NCBI GenBank assembly: GCA_015680685.1
Contig: MNCI01004830.1
Span: 3,715-67,714, forward strand
Direction of reading: 5' to 3'
Length of the DNA: 64,000 bases
DNA from: Gnetum montanum
Taxonomy: Eukaryota > Streptophyta > Gnetopsida > Gnetales > Gnetaceae
Numbering within the stretch: position 1 is the first letter of the stretch; every line of letters begins with the position of its first letter. Made by a program: the position numbers and the translations under genes. Under the pieces are notes generated by a model, which was not told the DNA's origin, did not search any database, and worked only from the letters and a program-made list of their open reading frames with translations. Shown here piece after piece: positions 36,279-45,264 of the stretch.

Positions 36279-36371
36279 CAATATCGAGTACCTGATATCA
36301 GGTCCAATGTGATATCGGGCCTGCACTATCGGGTACGCAATATCCTGTCCATAAAAAACTATATATATAGG
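36279..36371 (+). promoter_or_regulatory. Internal promoter-like block of element D, copy of its own U3 motifs
   Basis: Three GATATC/CAATATC-type units (36279-36302, 36309-36321, 36324-36347) precede a TATA box CTATATATATAGG (36359-36371). GGTACGCAATATC is identical to the U3 of D's LTR (23155-23167). The ORF3 ATG follows about 500 bases downstream behind a splice-acceptor sequence. It is likely a separate ORF3 promoter with an intron in the 5' UTR; that role is inference. Confidence 0.55.
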
Positions 36372-36872
36372 CTCCCCATGCATTTCAACATCATTTTACA
36401 CTATTCATGCGAGGGAAGTTGTTCAAATTTTTCTCCACGAACTTGCTAACTTGTGCACCTCTTGTTCCAACATCCATAACTTACTCATTAACACTCTGAT
36501 TCCCATTCCAATTGAACCCGTCTATACTCGAAGTGTTTAACCTAGTCATGGGGGAAGGGTACACTCCAAGTCATGCATAATTTTTTCAAAATTCATCATT
36601 GCCTGAAGGATATCATAAAGGGTAAAGGACCATAAAAACTGTTAAACACGTTGCTAAAGCAACTTTATCTCTTCACTCATACCAAGCGAATTAATTTTTG
36701 GAACCACCTAATCAAATTGGGCCTAATATCAAAAATTTTAGGGGACACTTTCATAAAATTTCCTATCTCTGGATTACACGAAACAAGAAATGAATTCATT
36801 AAAGGCAAGAAGTAAGGTATAAATCAAACTTTGTAAGAAACCATACTAATGGACGACCCCGTGTGATTGCAG

Positions 36873-39665
36873 ATGGCCCCTAAATGTGGACAATAAGGAG
36901 AACCCTCTCAAGGTGCATCCAAATGACTAAGGAGAGGTAGAGGCTAGGTGTCTCCCGAGGAATGTGCAGAATAGGAGGCACAATCATTCAACATCCATCA
37001 AGAGCCTCATGTTACTGTGCAATCAGAACAGGCTAAAAGAGGAGCCACTGAAGCACCTGAACAAGGACAACATCTCACATTGTCCCCATAATGTGTTCAG
37101 GAGATCCATGAAAGGTCCATGTCAATGGTTGTGATTATGGAACTCAACTTTGGACCTTTCATGGATTTCGCTCTTGAAGCAGTTAGGGACCAACTCAAAG
37201 GGTTCCCATTATGACCTATCCTTTTTGAAAATGGTGCCTAGTACCTGGGAGAAATGTACCAATTTTGGCACAATAAAGAAGAGGGAACCACAGTTGATAT
37301 TGGTGGTGTTTCTATAGATTTCTCTACCAAGGCTATTTTGGAAGTGTTGAATCTTTTAAATACAGGGCCAAAAGTTGCTCACTTGCCCACTCACTCCGAT
37401 GCTGATGCGCGAAAAATCTGGTTGAAAAGGGCGTACGACAAGGAAGACAAGATGTATGGAGAGTTGACCTTGGAGGAAAATATCTATTTCAAGATTGGTA
37501 CTTATCATATCTTTCCCACGAAAGGATTAAGCAAAATCTCAACGTATGTGGCTAGAGGAAGTGCGATATTGATGGGCAAGGTAAATGCCAACCTACCCCA
37601 TCTATATCTCACAGAGATTTTGAGGTAGTTTGAGGAACGCAAGACAAGGAAATTCACATTGCCCTTCCCTTGTCTCATCAAAAAGCTATGCCAGTGTGCT
37701 AGAATTATGGGGTACACCAATGACATCCCCAAAAGAGCCCAAAATGCTTCATTTGCTGAATTGCTGAAGCCACCAACCCCAAGGAAAAGTGTCGATGAAA
37801 CACTAGAGCCAAAATAAGAACAAACAGTGGGGCCCATGGTAACTTAAATTGTAGGGCCTAGCCAACTCCCAAGCACAAGGCTCAGTCAACAGCAAGAAGC
37901 AGGACCCAGCATAGGCCAGAGAGACCAACCGCCATCACCATGGTAGGATTATCAACTGTCAATGAGCCATATTTGGGCCATCGCTGAGACAGTCAGTTGG
38001 GGAAGTCGTGATGATGTCGATCTCTTTCAAGTCATTGACAATGATGTACGATCCATGGTTTTCATAAATTGTGCACGGGGTGAAGTGTCCATCCAAACAA
38101 GAGGAGTGGAGACACACTGGTCACAATAGATCTCGGGAAACGCTGCATCCTTTTAGGTGTAATTGGAAATGAGTGAAGGTGCCACAGTTGTGGTCATGTA
38201 GCACCAAGATGTAGTAGGAGCCACAAAAGTGGTCACGGACCACATAAAAGTGTCCTGCAATGTTCTTGTTGTGTCACCGGTAGATTTCACAAGAGCACAT
38301 GATGCTCAAACTTTGGCTGGTCCCTCAATGACTCCTACGGAGCATGAGGATGCTCTCGATCAGTTGCTGTAGACAGGACAAGTGATGACGTCCTTGTTTG
38401 ACATCCCACAATATGTGATAGCAACTGAATTAGACCTCATCTCCACCAAAGGGAAGCTGGTCATGATAGAGATTAGGGCCAAGCATGTAGAGGTAGATTT
38501 GGAAAGACTCCAGGAAAGGCTCCTCACCCTACAAGTTGCATAGCATGACCCATCTCAATTCATCCCCATAGACTAGCTAGAATCTTTCAGGACTGAGCAA
38601 CTCAATAAATTATTGGCAGACAATAAAAGAGTGGTGGAGGAGAAAGAGAAGGCCAATTGGAATGCTTCCAAGGCACAAGTGCAGACATATGCTCATGCCA
38701 AAGTACTCAAGGTCTTGCAAGAAGAGAATAAACAGCTTGTCACAGATAATCTTTAGTTGATCACTGTGGAGAAACAAAATAATGTTCTTGAAGAGAATTT
38801 TTAGCAGTTACGAGAATGGTTAGTCAGGGTTAACCAGGACATGAATCACTTGGCCAAAGAGAATCAAACCCTCTCAATGGAGGAGGTATGTGTAATTCGT
38901 CAAAAGACAACAATTGAAATAAGTGCATGGCAAAACGAGGCTAAGTGACATGAGAAACTGAAGGAGCACTTCAGAGATCAGGTGGGGATGTATAAGCAAG
39001 TCATTGAAAAAGAGATCCATATGGCCAAGGATCACATTAACACCTTCAGTGCTCAACACGCTGATTGAAGGATCATACTGGACACTTATGCATTCGTCCA
39101 CCAAGCAGAGCTCAAAAGCCGAGACCTACAAATACAAGATCTTATGGAGTACATGGAATTGGCAAACCTGCGATATACCAATTTAGCCATGTTAACAGCA
39201 GGATGCTCGAGAATAGAGCTGGAGAAGTAGGTAGCTACCACCTATGCAAAATATGAAATAGAATTTGCAGAGCACAAGAAGATGTTGTAGAAGTTAGAAG
39301 TGGAAAATTCTGAGTTAAAGGTGATCAAAACTAGCTACTAGGGATAAAAATATGTCATGGTAGACTTGGTTCGATAGCTTACAAATTACCAGGAATACAA
39401 GGATAAAGCTAGAGCCTACGAGGAGGAACGACGATTTTTTGCAGCCTGGTATGTCAAAGAAAATTAAATGTTCTCGCAACTGCCATGTTCATGGGAGGTG
39501 CTGACTCCATCAAACGTTAGAGCATTAGTATGGATGGTACAAGACCCCCAAACTGAAGAGGAAAAGCTCCAGGCACTCCTTCATAGCCATCAAATTCCAA
39601 AAATTGGAGCACAAGATAAGGGGAAGCAACCCATGGAGGAACCATTGCCACCTAGAACCACATGA
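36873..39665 (+). pseudogene. Element D ORF3 (env-position protein with long coiled coil)
   Basis: One frame runs from ATG 36873 to the stop at 39663-39665 (930 codons). No frameshift was seen, only in-place stops of the kind made by C-to-T or G-to-A change. The ATG directly follows GTGTGATTGCAG, a good splice acceptor. N-terminal region: MAPKCGQ. A globular part (about residues 95-290) has ELNFGPFMDF, a conserved GVSIDFSTKAILEVLNLL and TYHIFPTKGLSK. The middle is Gln/Thr-rich, and about residues 530-850 are Glu/Lys/Leu-rich coiled coil. The globular part recalls the 'putative plant transposon protein' pattern next to Athila-type elements (by pattern only). No signal peptide or membrane segment is evident, so env-like function is not supported. 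Confidence 0.7.
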
Positions 39666-39854
39666 GTTCTAACAAAGTTTTGTACTTTTGTAATTTTGTG
39701 TCTATGTCCCAATTTTGTTGTATGCAATCCTCCACTATGGCATGAATAAATTCCCAGTCAGTCAATAATCCCATACGTATCCACTGTGTAATCAATGGAG
39801 CTTGTTCTCATTTTTTTCTACTTGAGGATGAGTTTTTATTCAGTCGTGGGGGTA

Positions 39855-40716
39855 TGATGAACCATGATTTGTCAGGCTCTGATATTGGACCCTCAATATC
39901 AAACCCTTGATATCGGGTACGCAATATTGCAGCCTCACTAGTGATATCGGATACACAATATTGTGATTCCTGTGTGAGCCTATAAATACACCATTGGGCG
40001 CACAGGAGAGTCATAAAAAAGTTAGTGTTAGAGTAGGATCTTTTTGTCAGTTTCAATTCCTCTCAACCCTTTCCTCAGTGCATGCCTGCAGTGTGATGAT
40101 TGTAATTGTATGGAACCTTTATTTGAGTGTGACGTACTTGGACATGCACATGACCAATAATAAAGATTGAGATTACTTCATCATTGCAGCATTTACTTAG
40201 TTTTAATTGCTTATTATTATTGTTATTTATTGCTTTCTTAATTAATATTTCTCTACCCTCGTTTCCTATCCCTATTATTAAACGCAAAATGAGTATGACT
40301 TAATCACGAGCATTTAAGTATGACTACTTGGTATCCCAGTAGCATACCTAGGACATGCACTTGGTAATCCCAGTAGTAGTACACGAGGTCCAAGATGTGT
40401 ATGGATGATTAAGGACAGATGCTCATCACACTTAGGCTAGCTTAGATTCTTTTCTCCCTTTCCCTCTTAGCTTAAAAAAAAGTTATTTTCCATTGTCCCT
40501 AGGAGTAGCATAGTGATAGGAAACACATCATACACCTCACTTTGGACTAGATCATACGTGACAAAGAAAATACTAGTCCAGGTGGGAAGACAATGAACTG
40601 CGATCAACGAGTAACTATCTAGAAAACACAACTAGTTTGTCTACGGAGTTTGATTGGATTATGCGTGAATGCTCGTATTCGTATGGTTGAGTGTAGGGAT
40701 ACCTCGCCACTCATCA
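39855..40716 (+). repeat. 3' LTR of element D
   Basis: Preceded by the purine tract CGTGGGGGTA. Begins TGATGAACC, ends CTCATCA, and is followed by the target duplication ACTAT. Differences from the 5' LTR are mainly C/T and G/A, and several GATATC units have lost CpG-like sites. Confidence 0.92.
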
Positions 40717-41390
40717 ACTATGAATTAGTATAGGCTAGTGCTCTATCATGTTTTCATCCAATTTCCAAGGATGCTCCAAAAGTTGTCAAAGATCTGGAGC
40801 AACTCTTAGAAGAATTAGAGAGTGCTACATGTCTGGCTTGCCATTTGCAGACCCGCAAACAATTTCTTCAAATTGATAATGATCAGATTGGGGTAAGTAG
40901 TTCTTATTCTTTTCTCTTCCCTTTTCCTTCTTACTATTAGATTTTTTTTCTGTTCATAACTCCTAATTTTAATCTTGTTTGGTGTAGAGGAAAGAGAAAG
41001 AATGACAAAAAGCCATGGACAATCGATTGATTCAAATGCTGGACGCCCAACTTAAGAGAAGGAAAGAATCGATGGTTGCAGCAAAGAGTGCCACTAAGTA
41101 CATCAAGAAATTATGCGACAGATTGGTGGGATGTAAGGCAGTGCTCAACAAAAAGGATGCCATTGATGAAAAATGGGAATCACAATTGAAGATAGTCTCA
41201 GATCTTCTTGACTTGTTCCATCGTAACAAATGATCACTATCATTTTCCTTAGTTCTTTTATTCCACATCTTCCCTATTCTTGTGTTTCGCTTCTTCTTTT
41301 ATATGTATTCTTCTTGGATGTACTTTTATTTTACAACAATAATAAAAAAATAATATTTTTCTTCCACTTTGACTTCTGAATCATGGTTTT

Positions 41391-41401
41391 CTCTAATACC
41401 A
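41391..41401 (-). other. Primer-binding site of element E (initiator tRNA-Met type)
   Basis: Minus strand TGGTATTAGAG, two bases inside the LTR end. It matches the initiator tRNA-Met complement TGGTATCAGAG with one change. Confidence 0.75.
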
Positions 41402-41403
41402 AA

Positions 41404-41897
41404 TGTGACATCCTATTCCTAGATGTCATAAAAACATGATTGTTCATCACTTAATTCATGGCATTTGTAAGCGTTATAATGGAAATACCATAAAATACTT
41501 GATAAATGAATAACTTGTACATGGAATAGGAAAGAAAAATAGAGAAAAATTTTATTAATAAGAGTGGTATAATATAACACCTCTCTAGGTTATCTTCTCA
41601 TGCCACTTAAGCCTTAGAGGCAATCCAACATTGCCACCACAGTTAGGCTATCCAGTCGAAGGGATGATCAATCCCTTCTTTTCCTGCTTCACCTAGCTCC
41701 TGTTACTTGCCTTTTCTAGGCTCCATAACTCCATGTTGGCATGACCTTTGAACTTGGCCTTAAATGACATAGGTCAAACCCATTCTCAAGGAATACATGA
41801 ATAATCATAACTTCTCATAATGAGGCACCCCTTCATTTGAAGGTTAATTATATTTTAACAATATGTTTTTGTCCTTAACAAGGGACAGGATGTTACA
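41404..41897 (-). repeat. 5' LTR of element E
   Basis: Termini TGTGACATCC and GGATGTTACA form a near-perfect 10-base inverted repeat, as expected for LTR ends. Homologous along its length to 15209-15674. Followed on the right by GCGGT, the partner of GGGGT at 15204-15208. Confidence 0.85.
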
Positions 41898-43070
41898 GCG
41901 GTAGCAAAAACAAATCATATAAGTCTTTTACTATATAGCATTGTCTCAAATGGGTAGTCATAACATAAGAAAGAAACACATGTAAATCATTTTCAAGGGC
42001 TCATGACTTGCATAACCTACAAATATAATCTTCTCGGGGGAGTTGAATCCATCTTTCACTTTCAATTCTAAGATGATAAGAACTTAAGTGAAGCTTGTTG
42101 ATAGCATTCCAATACATGATTGGAATAGTAGCTAAGAGATAGTGAGCTTCTACATCTAGTTTATTAGATCTAATGTGATGTAAATAAAATTCTCTTGCCT
42201 TCTATATTAGACCACATTTGTGTTAAAACTTTTTGCTTGATTAGTTGGTGAATATGCTTAGGATTTTATTATATGTCCTCCCAAGAGATATTTTACTTTC
42301 TTAACAACTGCATCCCATGAAAATACCAACCGCGGTCCCAAGAATCCTCAAGAACTACTTTAGAGAATTTGTCTTACTTGAGATATATAAGTTATGAGAG
42401 TACGTATGAATTGGCACATTGCTTCTACTTCTAAAGATAATAAATCACATTCACATAGTAACATTGAGTAAGGTGTTTTCATCTTCACCTTTAACTCATC
42501 CACAAGAAAATTTTTTATACTCTTTCAATATCCTTGCAAAGTTTAGTACTAAGTTCAAGTCCCCAAACAACACATCCATACAATATAGTGGGATAAAGGA
42601 TAGTTTGGAAAATTTGTGTTCTAACCTTTCAAGTTTAAAGTCTTAAATCCTTGCACTTGTTTTTAAATAATATAGAGCCTTGAAACCTTTTTTTATTCTT
42701 TCTTTGATGCACTTCCTCCTCATGTAATTGTTCCTATAAATGAGACACAAATATTTAAAAGAATGTAGTATTTGCACATCGATACCTCCAAAATGGAAGC
42801 TAAAACAAGTATTTCTTATCCCCTAGATCATCAACTTGGTTTTATCCGCATTCACTTAATGACCAAATGAGTGACAATAATTTTCTAAAATTTGCAACAT
42901 ATTTTGCATCTCTTTTGTAGTATCATCTACATATAAAAGAAGATTCACTGCTTGGGATCTAATTTTGATAGCATGACTATCTTGCTCGTTGCACAAACAT
43001 TCCTACATTTCATCAATAAAGATACTAAAAAGAGTTGGAGAAAGTGGACAACCTTACTTAACTGCAATTT
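41898..43070 (-). pseudogene. LINE reverse transcriptase relic, 5'-truncated
   Basis: Minus strand from about 43070: GCPLSPTLFSIFIDEM, then AVNLLLYVDDTTKEMQNMLQILENYCHSFGH, VNADKTKLMI, and a C-terminal cysteine region (ICRLCKS) near 42050. These are RT motifs of a non-LTR element with a YVDD active site, a different type from the 4340-9260 LINE (FADD). In-frame stops are common. E is inserted close to its 3' end; the downstream part probably continues on the other side of E at 15208 and leftward. Confidence 0.75.
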
Positions 43071-43109
43071 GCTTTGGAATTAAGATTGTTTCTCTAAATT
43101 ATTATTTGT

Positions 43110-44880
43110 AATTTCAATATATTAAACATAATTAAGATATTATGTTTATAAATATGGTTGATTTGTTTTAAATGTTACCAAGCACTAGGTACATTTTTCA
43201 ATGATGTTAATGAAATTCAATCTAATTGTATCTAATTATATTTATAGGTTTTATTTTATATTAATCATATTTTTTGTATCTCATTGTATTATTTTAACAC
43301 TAATGTAATTTTTCTCATGTAATTTTTGATAATGTTTTGAAATCAACTTTTTTCTTAAAGTTAAAATGTTAGTAGAAGAGATTGCACAATGCAATTAGAG
43401 GAAGACTTGGAGTTGCTTTTATTTTATATAAAGTATAGGAATATCATCTTAGAGGATTTGGGCACATGCAAAGAAGATTAAATAGTAAGCCTATAAAAAA
43501 AGGTTGATGCATAATTATTATAGGAAAGCCAGTAAAAGGGAAACCAAAAAAAGACATGGGAAAAAAAATAATTGAAAATAATTTAAAGAAATTGCAAATA
43601 AATTAAGATCTAGCTTTTCATAAAGGCAAATGGTGAAAAAGAAAACTGCATAGGACAAGATGAGGATGATGATGAAAAACTTTTTTCAAAGAATCAATTC
43701 ATAGGCTATTCTCTACAAGTTGCAATTACTACCCATATGTAGGTAGATTGAGATAGGTACCACCTGAAAATACCCTAATTTTCAGTTAGCGTAAGTCGAA
43801 ATATGTACCATACACTTGAAAATACTAAAATATTCCTTCAAGAACTGTGTTTATCTTCTGTACTGTGATGTCTGATGTTACATATTATAATATTCCTTTC
43901 AACAACTGTGTTTATCTTCTGTACTGTGATGTGTGATGTTACATATTCCCTCAAGAACTGTGTTTATCTTCTGTACTGTGATGTGTGATGTTACATATTC
44001 CCTCAAGAACTGTGTTTATCTTCTGTACTGTGATGTCTGATGTCACATTTTCAACTTGCCATAGTAAATCATTTTCATTGTTAGCAGCAAATTCTATTCT
44101 CTTACCACCAGGACGAGGATGAACAGTATATTGTACTTTAGTGGCACCGTTCGTTTGGGGAATGCAGTCAATTCGATCCCCGTGAAAAAGCGGGCTGAAG
44201 CATTTAGAGGCAGCGCTATGAGTTGGAACCTTAGCCTAGCTTTTAACACTATATGTAAGACTTCCAGTCAATCATAAATTTAAAACCTGTAATGAAATGA
44301 TGTTTTGCCCCTGAAAGTGGCAGATGCACAACATTCCTCATGTCACAGAAGAAGATGAATATCATGTTTTCATACAATATCTTGCATTGGAGGGTATGGA
44401 ATATTACAATTTTGAATTTAGGTGATTTGTTCAAATTGTTACCTAGAATACTCATAAATTTCTTAATTTTTTCAAAACGCATATATTTCTGCTATCCAAT
44501 AAACCTTCTAGCATATATTTCTGCAGTCAAATAAATCCAGAAATCAAAAGAGAATAAAATTTCAATTTCAATTTACAAAACAGTGTATCTTTACTGATGG
44601 GAAACTGCACGCCCAGACCTAGAACCAGACCCAGACCCAGACCCACAATTGGCATAATTTTAAAGGTACAGATATTCCAGAAGTTATTCCAAATATCTTC
44701 TGCTGGTACTTCTGCATTTTCAAGCAGAAATGCCACATGGCAGATAAAAGGGGAGGGACTAGCGTTGCGGCCACGCTACGGACCACACATACCAAACCAG
44801 AGACCAATAAAAAGGAATCCTATCTATCTGTTATCTGACCATAACACAGCAAATTAAACGTTAGCTGCAGACTCCAAAAT
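43110..44880 (+). repeat. Tandem duplication copy 2, V-PPase distal 5' flank
   Basis: Colinear with 12475-13690 (copy 1). The best-conserved parts are 43120-43290 and 44600-44790, including AAGCAGAAATGCCACATGGC and CCACGCTACGG. It contains a local minisatellite absent from copy 1 and a short CCAGACC repeat (44615-44645). It ends about 385 bases before the pyrophosphatase start codon. Confidence 0.72.
43838..44052 (+). repeat. 52-61-base minisatellite upstream of V-PPase, 4 units
   Basis: Units start TCAAGAACTG or TCAACAACTG at 43838, 43899, 43951 and 44003 and contain TTATCTTCTGTACTGTGATG. Periods are 61, 52 and 52. Duplication copy 1 has a single unit (about 13168-13222), so the array expanded only next to the gene. 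Confidence 0.88.
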
Positions 44881-45118
44881 CCTCGTTGTTACACCAACGG
44901 GAAAGAAAAGTTCATAATCCAAAAACGTCTTTCAAATCCGGTGACCACAACCATCCACCGCATATCCATCCATCCATTCATAACCTCTCAATTATTCAGG
45001 AGAGACGTTCGGCCACAAAACGGACGCCATAATCATTTTTTGCCAATAATAATAATAAGAATAACAGGCGGCAGCTGTTTTTCGAGATTCGGCTCATTAT
45101 CCGAAGCATTTGCATCAG

Positions 45119-45264
45119 CTACCACCACCACCACCAGGAGGAGAAGGAAGAGGAGGGAGGACTCCTTAAATAGAACTTGCAAGATACCATGTTACTCCTC
45201 CTCCTGCATTGTTGTATGTGACTAAGGAAGGAAGGAATAGAGGAAGGAAGGGAAGACATCTATC
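45119..45264 (+). promoter_or_regulatory. Core promoter and 5' leader of the V-PPase gene
   Basis: A CCA/GGA-rich simple repeat (45119-45162) is followed by a TATA-like CTTAAATAGA (45165-45174) about 90 bases before the start codon. A small upstream ORF starts at 45189 (10 codons, MLLLLLHCCM, stop at 45219-45221). It would be in the mRNA only if transcription starts upstream of 45189, which the TATA position leaves open. The leader ends in GGAAGG repeats. Confidence 0.4.

Larger units (their letters stand above)
23108..40716 (+). mobile_element. Athila-like element D, inserted in E, host of B
   Basis: LTRs 23108-23955 and 39855-40716 begin TGATGAACC and end CTCATCA, and match closely, mostly differing by transitions. 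Five-base target duplications ACTAT flank both ends (23103-23107, 40717-40721). A tRNA-Asp type primer site follows the 5' LTR. D carries gag, then B's insertion, then a long leader and ORF3. Without B it is about 8.7 kb. No protease, RT or integrase is visible, but the N at 26132 could hide them. Confidence 0.92.
21384..41233 (+). pseudogene. Spliced gene of unknown function, antisense inside element E, split by D
   Basis: Parts: 21384-22259 (start MAPKCQASS, later the open stretch 21988-22233); a probable exon from about 22755 to 23107; 40722-40892; and 40988-41233, ending HRNK-stop. D's target duplication ACTAT (23103-23107 = 40717-40721) lies in the reading KEDYELV, which is continuous when D is removed. 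The intron 40893-40987 is canonical (GTAAGT...TAG), and the frame is phase 0 on both sides. The last exon is Lys/Glu/Leu-rich and likely coiled coil. Interior stops (for example TGA at 41003) mark decay. The first intron overlaps the inverted assembly patch, so its borders are unclear. I do not recognise the protein. The MAPKC start followed by a PSQ resembles ORF3 of element D, but the rest does not align by eye. Confidence 0.55.
15209..41897 (-). mobile_element. Chromovirus E (Ty3/gypsy), host of nested elements D and B
   Basis: LTRs at 15209-15674 and 41404-41897 share order and most of their sequence, and both read as minus-strand LTRs. The right one is followed inward by a primer-binding site TGGTATTAGAG, complement of initiator tRNA-Met, typical of chromoviruses. 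Flanking five-base duplications GGGGT (15204-15208) and GCGGT (41898-41902) differ by one base. Internally, on minus: gag from about 19420, protease, RT, integrase and a chromodomain remnant. Element D (23108-40716) is inserted within it, so E's own length is about 9.1 kb. Between its primer site and gag it carries an antisense gene (21384-41233). Confidence 0.8.

Noticed and set aside
36873-39665. ORF3 of D as a retroviral envelope gene
   Set aside because: It is in the env position, but no signal peptide, transmembrane segment or cleavage site is visible; the coiled coil alone is not enough.
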